The position numbers and the translations under genes are program-made. Below, piece after piece: positions 43,768-51,694 of a DNA stretch of 52,217 nt. The stretch lies in the NCBI GenBank assembly GCA_947440575.1, contig CANETF010000010.1:1-52217 (forward strand), given 5' to 3'. Each line of letters starts with the position of its first letter. The first letter of the stretch is position 1. The stretch is from Verrucomicrobiaceae bacterium (GTDB lineage: Bacteria > Verrucomicrobiota > Verrucomicrobiia > Verrucomicrobiales > Verrucomicrobiaceae). The notes beneath the pieces are model-generated. The model saw only the letters and a program-made list of their open reading frames with translations, was not told where the DNA came from and did not search any database.

Positions 43768-43924
43768 GACCAGTTCTCGAAAAGCTCGTCATCCTGATCC
43801 AGCGAGCCCAGCAGCCTCAGTGACAAGGACTTCGCACAGCCCGCTGCGGGCAAGCAGCTAACACCGCCACCAAGGCCCCTCCGCCGCCTGGCAAGCAGAC
43901 AGGCATTTCGAGAGTCGGCATAGA
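43768..43924. mobile_element. MITE-like element, copy 3 (diverged)
   Basis: Similar to copies 1 and 2 along its length: left end CAGACCAGTTCTCGAAAAG, right end CATTTCGAGAGTCGGCATA, with the inner AGCCCGCTGCGGGCAAGCAGC block. Terminal TA and inverted repeats are partly mutated and the unit is a little shorter, so it looks older. It begins 5 bp after the TMEM43 stop. Confidence 0.7.
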
Positions 43925-44110
43925 ACCATCCAAGCCCCCAAATGAGGCGCCAGCATAGTCGCCATCTCGCTCCGCCGAGATGAGCTCGGATCTCCGACAA
44001 AAGCTCAAGCACCCAAGCGTCGAAAAGCTTCCGTTTCTGCGCCAGCACAAGACAGATGCCATACGAGCCGCTACGGCATCCGTTTTGCTCGCCCTCGGTT
44101 TCCCTGAGGA
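43925..44110. other. Unrecognised spacer between two MITE-like copies
   Basis: Short open frames exist on the minus strand but none has a recognisable domain; probably gene remnants. Confidence 0.3.
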
Positions 44111-44664
44111 TCATGTTTCACCCTCTAGCCTGACCGTTGCCTCAATGCGATAGCCGTCTGGATCAAAAACAAAAGCCGCGTAATAGACCGGTTCTCGAAA
44201 AGACTGTCATTTTGATCCGGCGAGCGCAGCGGCCTCAGTGGCAAGGAAGTCGTGCAGCCCGCTATTCAATCAATAACGGGCAAGCGGCTGACGCAGCCAA
44301 TGAGGCGGCTCCGCCGCCGGGCAAGGTGGCAAGCATTTCGAGAGTCGGTCTAACCAGCGCCATATTCGGGATGAAGCCCTGAGCCTCCGTTGTCCCTTCC
44401 GCCATGCTGAAGTGCGGCATCAAAAAACGCGTTCACCGCCTCACGGGACGAAGCGGCAAAGGCAACGTGGAACCCCTCGCCAGGAACAGCAATCGCCTCG
44501 GTCCGCAGCTTGATCGCAAACTTGTCACCGCCGCCAGTCAAACCGTATCCAATAGCGATCTCATCCTCCCAGACGCGACCATATCCCAGAGGAGCAAGCA
44601 CGGCATCATAGAAGACACCAGAACGTGCAAGATCAGCAACGGCAAAAGACAAGTGGTGAAGCAT
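44111..44664 (-). pseudogene. VOC-family (glyoxalase/bleomycin resistance-like) gene interrupted by a MITE
   Basis: Starts at 44664 with MLHHLSFAVADLARSGVFYD, a clear VOC-fold N terminus with the first metal His. The frame runs 104 codons to ...GLHPEYGAG and then hits TAG, the first bases of the element. The missing end lies beyond the element at 44111-44183: YYAAFVFDPDGYRIEATVRL, ending at TGA 44111-44113. Removing the 165-bp element and one TA joins the two in frame into a 128-aa protein of normal size. The truncated form lacks the last strand with the conserved metal-binding Glu (Y-R-I-E-A), so it is very probably inactive. It follows attC-like site 2 by 67 bp and could have been a gene cassette. 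Confidence 0.88.
44184..44352. mobile_element. MITE-like element, copy 2 (165 bp plus TA target duplication)
   Basis: The element is 44186-44350, flanked by TA at 44184-44185 and 44351-44352. Left end GACCGGTTCTCGAAA; right end in reverse complement GACCGACTCTCGAAA. Same length as copy 1 and highly similar. Inserted in the VOC gene; clean removal restores the frame, which proves the boundaries and the TA duplication. Confidence 0.9.
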
Positions 44665-44695
44665 GGGGCGTTCAATTGGGCGAACGTCAAAATCC

Positions 44696-44716
44696 TGCCA
44701 CCCGCTGCGGGTGGCG
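44696..44716. repeat. Perfect short hairpin upstream of the VOC gene
   Basis: GCCACCCGC / GCGGGTGGC, a 9-bp stem with a one-base loop, 32 bp upstream of the VOC start. It could influence expression from the cassette leader. Confidence 0.5.
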
Positions 44717-44731
44717 CGCTTTGATCGCGGG

Positions 44732-44804
44732 GTTAAACGTTGTAGTTGTCATTCAGATTTCAAGTCCACGGCGGCAGCGGGTTTGTAGCGACGACTTGTT
44801 ATGC
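44732..44804 (-). other. attC-like recombination site 2 (73 bp)
   Basis: Read on the minus strand it begins GCATAACAAGTCG, has a CAAGTC/GACTTG inner stem and ends ACAACTACAACGTTTAAC, the layout of integron attC sites (outer 7-bp cores plus AACAAGTCG and AACT-CAACGTT inner boxes). It starts 5 bp after the lipoprotein gene's stop. The R' core (GTTTAAC) departs from GTTRRRY at one position. No integrase in the window. Confidence 0.6.
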
Positions 44805-44809
44805 CATTG

Positions 44810-45214
44810 CTAAGGTTGAGGTGGTCGCGTCCATTCGGAAATCACAGTGACCGTCATCCGGACAACTCCGTCTACTCTCCAAGTATTCGTTCCAAGTTCC
44901 GAGTGCTCGAAGACAAATCGGCCTTCATCTAGCCACTTCATGTTCCACTCGCCGTCTTCAGGCTCAGGGATCATTTCAGTGTGGTGAATCATGATATCTA
45001 ACGGATGATCGTATGCCTCGCCGAATTTCAATTCGATCTGCCCGTCTTTGAGGTCGGCTCGCGCTCTCTTCTCCTTGCTGATGGACGTGCGTGTCTTCAG
45101 TTTCGGGTCGTCCCACGTCCAATCATCTACCCTGCCGGAATCCTCAAGATCTCGATCCGTGCATCCGCCTATGCATAGCGCGAGAGCAATAGCAAGGGCG
45201 GCACGCGCGATCAT
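44810..45214 (-). CDS. Small hypothetical lipoprotein, 134 aa
   Basis: MIARAALAIALALCIGGC is a lipoprotein signal with the lipobox Cys at 18. The mature part is acidic and Trp-rich, with VDDWTWDDPKLKTRTSI and NMKWLDEGRFVFEHSELGTNTW; no family recognised. The gene is framed by attC-like site 1 (10 bp before its start) and site 2 (5 bp after its stop), the spacing of an integron cassette. Its GC content is lower than the surroundings. Confidence 0.7.
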   Translation of the reverse strand: MIARAALAIALALCIGGCTDRDLEDSGRVDDWTWDDPKLKTRTSISKEKRARADLKDGQIELKFGEAYDHPLDIMIHHTEMIPEPEDGEWNMKWLDEGRFVFEHSELGTNTWRVDGVVRMTVTVISEWTRPPQP

Positions 45215-45224
45215 GATTTTCTAG

Positions 45225-45313
45225 GCATAACGGATAGGCCATCCACGGCGGAGAGGAAAGCCCGAATTCAAAGAAGGACGTTGCCCGCCGTTGGATGTGC
45301 CGACTTGTTGTAC
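45225..45313 (-). other. attC-like recombination site 1 (89 bp)
   Basis: Minus strand: GTACAACAAGTCGGCACATC at one end and GGATGGCCTATCCGTTATGC at the other; the ATCC-ACGGCGG and CCGCCGTTGGAT arms pair over about 13 bp with bulged bases, as in attC hairpins. It starts 8 bp after the stop of the 122-aa gene and ends 10 bp before the lipoprotein start. Confidence 0.62.
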
Positions 45314-45321
45314 TTCTTCAT

Positions 45322-45690
45322 TCACCGGGCTACGTGTCGAAACATCGGATTATCTCGGAGGGACTTCATTCGCTGTCTGTAATTGATCAAATCTAGCTCC
45401 GACTTCCAAAAGTCGAATGCTTGCGCTGTCTGCTCCCGTGGTGACGCGAGAAATCTTCGATGTATGGGCACATCATCGACCAAGACCAGATTGATATCCA
45501 TCGAGTCAAGTTTCGCAAGAATCTCATTAGTGGCCGATAGATCACCGTCCCAATCGTCGATCTCAGTATCTCCGGGCCAATATCTCGCATCGACCCAATC
45601 CCAGACCTGTTGCACGGTCAGATCGCCTTGCTCCCACTTCACGAGTATTTCCGCTAGTTCAGCGCGAGTCACTTTTGGAGGCGTATCCAT
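45322..45690 (-). CDS. Hypothetical protein, 122 aa
   Basis: Acidic soluble protein (PPKVTRAELAEILVKWEQGD, then DARYWPGDTEIDDWDGD), no signal or membrane segment. A helical N terminus followed by an LVLVDDVPIHRRFL strand-like region; no family recognised. Cassette-like: attC-like site 1 follows 8 bp after the stop, and copy B of the 94-bp module ends 10 bp before the start codon. Composition differs from the high-GC surroundings. Confidence 0.7.
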   Translation of the reverse strand: MDTPPKVTRAELAEILVKWEQGDLTVQQVWDWVDARYWPGDTEIDDWDGDLSATNEILAKLDSMDINLVLVDDVPIHRRFLASPREQTAQAFDFWKSELDLINYRQRMKSLRDNPMFRHVAR

Positions 45691-45699
45691 TTATTGCAC

Positions 45700-45793
45700 A
45701 ACAGCGTGGTTAGTACGATTCAATATCGCCAAAGGCAATATTTTCATACTCATAACGGCCCTAAGAGGGTCGCTCAACGCAGGTAAAGTCAAG
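45700..45793 (-). promoter_or_regulatory. 94-bp upstream module, copy B, with stem-loop
   Basis: Partner of 750-843. The stem at 45722-45742 has arms AATATCGCC and GGCAATATT: one base differs from copy A, but read as RNA from the minus strand the change is C to U opposite G, so the pair becomes G-U and the stem survives. It lies just upstream of the 122-aa gene. Confidence 0.55.
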
Positions 45794-45810
45794 ACTTGAG
45801 CGCGTTTTGT

Positions 45811-45922
45811 CGAGGGAAATTGATCATTTATGTTCGAGCCATAGCTGACGAGTCAATGGCGCCGCCAATGAAACGGACCCGCCGCCGCGCAAGGTGACAA
45901 GCATTTCGAAAACCGATCTAAC
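45811..45922. mobile_element. MITE-like element, copy 4 (diverged, shortened)
   Basis: The right end AAGCATTTCGAAAACCGATC followed by TA and the inner CCGCCGCGCAAGGTGACAAG match copies 1 and 2. The left end (near TTGTCGAGGGAAATTGATC) is poorly conserved and the boundary is approximate. It ends directly before the stop codon of the next minus-strand gene. Confidence 0.55.
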
Positions 45923-46657
45923 TCACTGAAACAGCACCCAAGGCGCCTCAGGGAACTTCTCCTTCGCCTCCTCACTCACCCCGATGTCGCCCGCAAATCC
46001 CCAGTGCGCCACCCCCCAGTTCCCCTCCTCGTCCTTCTTGAGCAGCGCAAAAAAGTCCAATTCCAAATCCATCGCAGCCTCCTCCTTCGCCGGCACCTTC
46101 CCATTCGCCGTCGCCACATTCCCCTGAAACCGCGCCCACCCTCCGCTCGCCAGCACATCCCCAGTAAACGTCACCGCCGTCCCCACATGCGCGGCCACCG
46201 GCACCCGCATCGCATCCATGATCGCCTTCCGCTCCGGACTGCCCGCCTTCGGTTCCGTCACCGCTACCTTCGTTAGCGCCGTCTTGAACACCACCTGGTT
46301 CGGGGCCTTCAAATTCAACCTCCCACCTTTCCCCTCAACCAACTCTCCCTCACCCGGATACAACTTGTCTCCCTCCAACTTGAACACCTGCTCCTCCTCC
46401 TGCTCCGAACCCTCGATCGTGTATTGATACACCACCTGGATGATCCCGTCTCCCGCCAAAATCCCATCCAGCGTCCCCGCCGCACCATGCTCCTCCCTCG
46501 GTTGCCAAACCTGCGTCCCGCTCACCTGATCCCCCTCAATCCGCAACGCCACATGCGTGAACTCCTTCGCGCTCTCCTTCGCAAAAAACAGCATCTGCGG
46601 TTCCGCAGCTAAAACCAAACGACTGCTCAACAGGATCAAAAGGACAGAGATTTTCAT
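45923..46657 (-). CDS. Hypothetical secreted protein, 244 aa
   Basis: Signal peptide MKISVLLILLSSRLVLA (cleavage near LAAE). The mature part is Glu- and Lys-rich with alternating strands (TALTKVAVTEPKAGSPERKAI and PVAAHVGTAVTFTGDVLASG), and the last third (DLELDFFALLKKDEEGNWGVAHWGF) looks like a small SnoaL/DUF-type beta sheet, but I cannot name a family. Last gene of a four-gene operon: its start overlaps the previous stop by 4 bp. Confidence 0.75.
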   Translation of the reverse strand: MKISVLLILLSSRLVLAAEPQMLFFAKESAKEFTHVALRIEGDQVSGTQVWQPREEHGAAGTLDGILAGDGIIQVVYQYTIEGSEQEEEQVFKLEGDKLYPGEGELVEGKGGRLNLKAPNQVVFKTALTKVAVTEPKAGSPERKAIMDAMRVPVAAHVGTAVTFTGDVLASGGWARFQGNVATANGKVPAKEEAAMDLELDFFALLKKDEEGNWGVAHWGFAGDIGVSEEAKEKFPEAPWVLFQ

Positions 46658-47022
46658 GGGCTGGTAGAGGCTGCACTGACAAACGATTTAAACGCCAAAA
46701 CTTGCCAGACGGCACCGGAAACAAACAACACCCCAAACAAAATCCACAGCCCCTTGCGCGCACCCCGCCAGAAAAACGCCAACCCACCCGGAATCCCCGC
46801 CAAACCCGCCACCACCTGCCCTCCCAGCACCCCACCGATCAACGACACATGCGCCTCCGATGACGCCGCCCCCGAGTCGTTCGCCATCGCCGTTCCCATC
46901 AGCGCCATCGTCGCCCAAATCACATGCCCGACTATCCACACCGCCATGAACAGCACCCCCAACACCACCCTCCACCCGCTCACCCCCTTCGCCACCGCCT
47001 GAACTGGAGTCACCTCGCTCAT
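46654..47022 (-). CDS. Small four-helix membrane protein, 122 aa
   Basis: Starts at 47022 (MSEVTPVQAVAKGVSGWRVV). Hydrophobic segments: VVLGVLFMAVWIVGHVIWATMALMG, VSLIGGVLGGQVVAGLAGIPGGLAFFW and GLWILFGVLFVSGAVWQVLAF. It is a paralogue of the 135-aa protein just upstream: both have a G-V-x-F-M-x-x-W-x-V-G-H-V motif and an A-G-I-P-G-G motif. Overlaps both neighbours by 4 bp. Function unknown. Confidence 0.75.
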   Translation of the reverse strand: MSEVTPVQAVAKGVSGWRVVLGVLFMAVWIVGHVIWATMALMGTAMANDSGAASSEAHVSLIGGVLGGQVVAGLAGIPGGLAFFWRGARKGLWILFGVLFVSGAVWQVLAFKSFVSAASTSP

Positions 47023-47426
47023 GCCGGAACCGTGAAAGCGTTTCTCACCAGAATGAATAGCGCCACCAGTTCCAACACCACCCCCACACCCAGCACCATC
47101 CAAAACAATCGCCCCAGCACCTTCCGCCTCACTCCGCCAAACATCGCGATCCCCCCCGGAATCCCCGCCACACCCGCCACGATCAACCCCGCCTTCAACG
47201 TCCCCTCCCACCCCATCATCTCATGCGCGCCCGTTGACGCCTTCCCCGGCAGCATGACCGACTTCAGAACTCCCAAAAACACGTCGATCAAGATCCCGCT
47301 CACCGCCAGCCCATAAAACAACACCACATGCCCCACACCCCAGAGCACCATGAAAGCCACCCCCCCAAACACACTCCCGGCCTTCACCTTCGGCCCTGCG
47401 TCGGCAATCGTGACTTCTTCACTCAT
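47019..47426 (-). CDS. Small four-helix membrane protein, paralogue, 135 aa
   Basis: MSEEVTIADAGPKVKAGSVF, then FMVLWGVGHVVLFYGLAVSG, GLIVAGVAGIPGGIAMFGG and LFWMVLGVGVVLELVALFIL. Same layout and shared motifs as the following 122-aa protein, so the pair arose by tandem duplication and may form a heteromeric membrane complex. It lies 46 bp after the two-domain secreted protein gene. Confidence 0.75.
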   Translation of the reverse strand: MSEEVTIADAGPKVKAGSVFGGVAFMVLWGVGHVVLFYGLAVSGILIDVFLGVLKSVMLPGKASTGAHEMMGWEGTLKAGLIVAGVAGIPGGIAMFGGVRRKVLGRLFWMVLGVGVVLELVALFILVRNAFTVPA

Positions 47427-47472
47427 CGTGTTTCCTTAAAGCCCTGAATCCAACCAACTCAGGTAAGCTCGA

Positions 47473-48435
47473 TCAATTCAGTTGGATCGACTCCAAAATC
47501 GCCAACACTTGCGCGCCTTTCGCCTCCGCCATCTCCGCAGGTGACCACGCACTGAGAACGAAAAACTTCTCCGCTCCCTTCTTCGCAAACTGATAAACAC
47601 TCACCTTGTGCTCAATCCCCCCGCCCTTCGCCACCCCTTCACTGGTGATCAAAGTCTGCCCCGTCGCCTCATCGATGTGCACCTTCGGCTCCCCGCCCTC
47701 ATTCCAAACCACACTGTCATACTTCGCACTCACCTGCTTCGTGATGTTCACCATCCCGTCCTCAATGTGCTCCATCGCAATCGGAATCACATTCAACGTG
47801 AACTGCTTGTCCGGTGCCACCAAATACGCCCCCTTCTCATCCGCATCCATCCCCCAGTCTGCCGGAAACGCCATCGTGAAGGCCGAATTCGCCTCATCCG
47901 GATAATGGTAAGTCACCACCTCGCCCTCACCCGCTTCCCCATGCGCGGCGATCGTGTTGATGATCTCCCCACCCAGCTCCCCATACTTCTCAAACGCCGC
48001 CTGCGATGACACACACTTCAACATCACCACCGTCTCCACCCCCTTCTTGGCGATCAACCACAAGTTGATGTTCGCCACCCCATCCTCATCGTTCCCCTTC
48101 GCATTCACCAGCATCACATCCAGCCCATCCGCCTCAAGCGTCTCCGGCTCCGAGTACTTCACATTCTTGAACAGCTCCTCAATCCCCGTCTTCGCCTCCA
48201 GCATCGCCGCCTCAGGATCCGCGCTCGTCGCCTCCATCGCCGAAAGCGACATGAAGTAACTCGCATCCTCCTTCGGGTGCGCATAAATCACTCCCTGCTT
48301 CGGCTTCACCTCCCACTCATCCGGAAACGCCATGTCGATCAAAGGTGCCTTTTTCGGAAAACTCACCTCCTAATCCGCTTTCAATACGGACGTCACCAAC
48401 AGATTTGCTAAGCAGATAAAAATGGCGACTTTCAT
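47473..48435 (-). pseudogene. Two-domain secreted protein (PsbP/DcrB-like fold) with an amber codon after the signal peptide
   Basis: From ATG 48435 the frame encodes MKVAIFICLANLLVTSVLKA, a typical signal peptide, then Asp and TAG (48370-48372). The same frame continues at once with a mature-looking protein of about 297 residues (FPKKAPLIDMAFPDEWEVKP...) to 47473. The mature part is an internal duplication: IDMAFPDEWEV...INTIAA and FTMAFPADWGMDA...ILESIQL have the same strand order, like PsbP/DcrB (DUF1795) domains. A GTG at 48366 directly after AGGAGG could restart translation but would give a protein with no export signal. Mutation, sequencing error and read-through all remain possible. 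Confidence 0.75.
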
Positions 48436-48575
48436 GATAGACTGGACCTCACCCGCCATCATGGCAGACAATTTCTCAAAGAGCGTTGCCCCCTCTTGCT
48501 GTCAAGCAACTTGACCGCCACGACTCCAGAAACCTCGCCTCGCCAATCGCTTCAACACACCGATCAGGCTAACCC

Positions 48576-49319
48576 CTACAACCGCTCCAGCGCTCCCACC
48601 CGAACATCCACGCCACGCGATCCCGCCACATGATCCGGAGCCCGCCCCGGCATCTCAAACCCATCCCACTTCAGCGGCAGCGCATCCCATGAACCCAGCG
48701 TCACCTCCGATAACGGATACGGCTCATGACTCACCCGCCCCAGTCGCAACCCATTCCGCGTCTCCGCAAACAACACATACCGCTCCACCAGCCAAAACGC
48801 CAGCGACCCCGGTTCAGCCCGCGGCAGCGCCTTCCCCAGCCCATACTCAAACCGGCTCGTCTCCCGCTCCGAACGCCTCCGGCACGCATACGTCACCCGC
48901 CCCTCACATCGCTCCGCGTTCATCGCCGCATCAAAATACGGCAGCCGAAACAGCCACCGCGCCAGCCGCACCGCCACCGGTTGCTCACAGTCCAGCGAGA
49001 AAAACCACACCCCCGGTCGACCCTCATCATCGTGCACATACGTCCGCACATTCAGCTCCCGAAACCACGACACCCACGGCACCGCCGGCAAAAACCTTGG
49101 CCTCACCCGATCCATTAAAAACGGCACCACCCCCAGCCAAGCCTCCCCCTCATGCGTGTCCACATGCAACCCCGCCGGCAACCGCCTCTGCAAATCCCCC
49201 GCATCCCAACGCCAGTGCAAAAACAACAGCTCACTCCACCGTTGGTACATCACCGCCGAACTCACACTCGCCTCCCGAGCAAAAAGCCTCTGTTCCAATG
49301 TCGGTTTTTGAATCATCAT
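48576..49319 (-). CDS. DUF2071 (YqjF-like) protein, 247 aa
   Basis: DUF2071 family, acetoacetate-decarboxylase-like fold, function unknown. Typical sequence: SELLFLHWRWDAGDLQRRLPAGLHVDTHEGEAWLGVVPF, then PWVSWFRELNVRTYV and GRPGVWFFSLDCEQPVAVRLAR, and C-terminal RVSHEPYPLSEVTL. Full length. Divergent from the P450 gene with 78 bp between starts. Confidence 0.92.
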   Translation of the reverse strand: MMIQKPTLEQRLFAREASVSSAVMYQRWSELLFLHWRWDAGDLQRRLPAGLHVDTHEGEAWLGVVPFLMDRVRPRFLPAVPWVSWFRELNVRTYVHDDEGRPGVWFFSLDCEQPVAVRLARWLFRLPYFDAAMNAERCEGRVTYACRRRSERETSRFEYGLGKALPRAEPGSLAFWLVERYVLFAETRNGLRLGRVSHEPYPLSEVTLGSWDALPLKWDGFEMPGRAPDHVAGSRGVDVRVGALERL

Positions 49320-49397
49320 CCTTTATCCTCAACGCCTCCAACCCATCTAACAGACGCCCCACATCCCACCCTCCGCAATCCGCAATCCACTTCCCCC

Positions 49398-50540
49398 ATG
49401 TCCGCCTTCTCCGACCCCTTCCAAAAAGCCCGCTCCGACTCCGGCATCATGCAATGCCCCTTCCACGGCGAGAACATCACCATGATCCTCCGCCACGAGG
49501 ACGTTCGCAAAGCCGCCAAAGACTGGCACACCTTCAGCTCCGACGCCCCCTTCCGCGTCCCCATCCCCTCCGAAGAAGACGTGCGCTCCATGCGCCAACT
49601 CCCCATCGAAACCAATCCCCCCGAGCACACCGAATATCGCGACATCGTCGAACCCTTCTTCCAGCGCGCCAAAGACCCCGCCATGATCGCCCAGGTCGAG
49701 GCCCTCATCGGCAGCATGCTCACCGATGCCCTCCACCGCCCTTCCATCGAGATCGTCAACGACTTCGCCCTCCCCATCCAATCCCGCGCCCTCACCTACC
49801 TCCTCAACACCCCCGAATCCGAAGCCGACACCTGGATCGGCTGGGGCATCCACGTCTTCAAAGTCACCGGGGGCGAGTTCAAAACCGGCACCGTGCTCGA
49901 AGACTACCTCCATCAAAAATTCGACGCCGCCGAAGCCCATCCCGGTCCCGACTTCTTCAGCGCCCTCACCCAGGCCACCTACCAAGGCCGCAAACTCACC
50001 CGCGAAGAATGCATGGGTTTCGCCAACCTCGCCTTCGCCGGCGGACGCGACACCATCATCCACACCATCGCCTGCGCCCTCGGCCATCTCGCTCAGCACC
50101 CCGAAGCCCTCGAATACCTCCGCGAAGACCCCAAACGCATCACCCTCGCCAGCGAGGAATTCTTCCGCGTCTTCATGCCCCTCACCCACATCGGCCGCGT
50201 CTGCCCCGTCGATACCGAAGTCAACGGCACCACCGTCAAAGCCGGCGACCGCATCTCCCTCACCTGGGCCTCCGCCAACTTCGACGAATCCGCCTTCCCC
50301 TCCCCCCACGAAGTCCGCCTCGATCGCAAACCCAATCCCCACCTCTCCTTCGGCTTCGGCACCCACCTCTGCCTCGGCGCCCCCCACGCCCGCCTCATCC
50401 TCCGCACCCTCCTCCGCCTCTGCTGCGAACACGTCCAATCCATCTCCATCCTCGACTCCCAACTCCGCACCGAACACGAAGCCACCTTCGACCGCACCCT
50501 CGGCTACGACTCCCTCACCGTCTCTTTGACCCCGCGATAG
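49398..50540 (+). CDS. Cytochrome P450, 380 aa
   Basis: Heme mono-oxygenase, soluble bacterial (CYP101-like) type. The start at 49398 gives MSAFSDPFQKARSDSGIMQC. Motifs: I-helix F-A-G-G-R-D-T-I (oxygen activation Asp-Thr), K-helix E-E-F-F-R (ExxR), and the heme loop FGFGTHLCLGAPHARLIL with the axial Cys in H-L-C-L-G. No ferredoxin or reductase is adjacent, so electron partners are elsewhere. Substrate unknown. The ADP-ribosylglycohydrolase-like gene follows 77 bp downstream. Confidence 0.95.
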   Translation: MSAFSDPFQKARSDSGIMQCPFHGENITMILRHEDVRKAAKDWHTFSSDAPFRVPIPSEEDVRSMRQLPIETNPPEHTEYRDIVEPFFQRAKDPAMIAQVEALIGSMLTDALHRPSIEIVNDFALPIQSRALTYLLNTPESEADTWIGWGIHVFKVTGGEFKTGTVLEDYLHQKFDAAEAHPGPDFFSALTQATYQGRKLTREECMGFANLAFAGGRDTIIHTIACALGHLAQHPEALEYLREDPKRITLASEEFFRVFMPLTHIGRVCPVDTEVNGTTVKAGDRISLTWASANFDESAFPSPHEVRLDRKPNPHLSFGFGTHLCLGAPHARLILRTLLRLCCEHVQSISILDSQLRTEHEATFDRTLGYDSLTVSLTPR

Positions 50541-50617
50541 TCCCTCAACTAGGGTGTGTTTAAAAACACACAGCCCATGATTGCGTCCGTTCCGACGCCA
50601 CACACGAATCAAGGTCC

Positions 50618-51658
50618 GTGCTTTCACCAAACGAACAGTTAACAGGCCTAGCCTGGGGTCCCTTCATCGCCGATGCCCTCGCCATGCCCGTGCATTGGTA
50701 CTATGACCGCACCGCCCTCCTCCAGGACTACGGCACCGTTCGCTCCTACCTCCCACCCAAGCAGCATCACCCCGGCAGTATCCTCTGGCGCTCGCATTAC
50801 ACCCCCCTCAACGAACGCGGCGACATCCTCCACGACCAAGCCCCCTACTGGGGCCAACACGGCGTCCACTATCACCAGTTCCTTCGCGCCGGACAAAACA
50901 CCCTCAACCTCCAGCTCGCCAAAGTCCTCCTCGACTCCTTGATCGCCTGCAAAGGCTACGACGCCAACGACTACCTCCAGCACTACCTCCACTTCATGCT
51001 CACTCCCGGCCAGCACCGGGACACCTACATCGAAGAATGCCACCGTCGCTTCTTCACCGCCTACGCTCGCGGCACCGCCCCTCACAAATGCGCCGCCAAC
51101 GACATCCACATCGGCGGCCTCGCCCACGTCGGCCTGCTCTGCGCCTTCTTCGCTGGCGATCTCCCCGCCACCCAACAAGCCGTCCGCTCCCACGTCGCCC
51201 TCACCCATCGCGCCCCCGAAGTCCTCGCCGCCGCCGATGCCCTGGTCAAAATGATCTGCGCCGTGCTCCACGGCTCCCCCCTGCGCGACGCCATCCTCAC
51301 CCACGGCACCACCTGGTTCTCCAAACGCAAAGCCGAACTCTGGTCCCGCGAACCCGATCACATCGTCATCGGCCGCCGTGTCAGTCCCGCCTGCTACATC
51401 AACGAAGCCTTCCCCGCCTCCCTATACCTCGCCTGGAAATACGCCTCAGACTTCGAAGCCGGCCTCATCGCCAACACCAACGTCGGCGGCGACAACTGCC
51501 ATCGCGGCACCGTCGTCGGCGCCCTCCTCGGTGTCGCCACAGGCGCTTCCGAAATCCCCGCCCGCTTCATCGAAGACCTCGACCAAAGCCCCCAACTCAC
51601 GACCCAAATCAACACCCTCCTGGAGCAACACAGTCCCAGCACCCCCTGTCTCGCCTGA
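50618..51658 (+). CDS. ADP-ribosylglycohydrolase-like protein, 346 aa
   Basis: Second ARH-fold protein in the window. A GTG start (50618) leads to MLSPNEQLTGLAWGPFIADALAM; signature ADALAMPVHWYYD. Metal-site equivalents are changed: G-Q-N-T-L near residue 92 for the usual D-D-T, and NTNVGGDNCHRG for G-G-D-T-D near residue 291. The region YTPLNERGDILHDQAPYWGQHGVHYHQFL is His/Tyr-rich. Both window members share these changes, so they probably form one subfamily with a different or lost activity. Confidence 0.8.
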   Translation: MLSPNEQLTGLAWGPFIADALAMPVHWYYDRTALLQDYGTVRSYLPPKQHHPGSILWRSHYTPLNERGDILHDQAPYWGQHGVHYHQFLRAGQNTLNLQLAKVLLDSLIACKGYDANDYLQHYLHFMLTPGQHRDTYIEECHRRFFTAYARGTAPHKCAANDIHIGGLAHVGLLCAFFAGDLPATQQAVRSHVALTHRAPEVLAAADALVKMICAVLHGSPLRDAILTHGTTWFSKRKAELWSREPDHIVIGRRVSPACYINEAFPASLYLAWKYASDFEAGLIANTNVGGDNCHRGTVVGALLGVATGASEIPARFIEDLDQSPQLTTQINTLLEQHSPSTPCLA

Positions 51659-51694
51659 CTTCCCTCCAAAAAGCAGAAGCCTGCGCCCCTCCAC

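Noticed and set aside
43701..44114. 137-aa minus-strand protein
   Set aside because: Runs through MITE copy 3 and the TMEM43 3' end; no recognisable domain.
49347..50630. 427-codon minus-strand frame
   Set aside because: Low-complexity antisense of the P450 gene.
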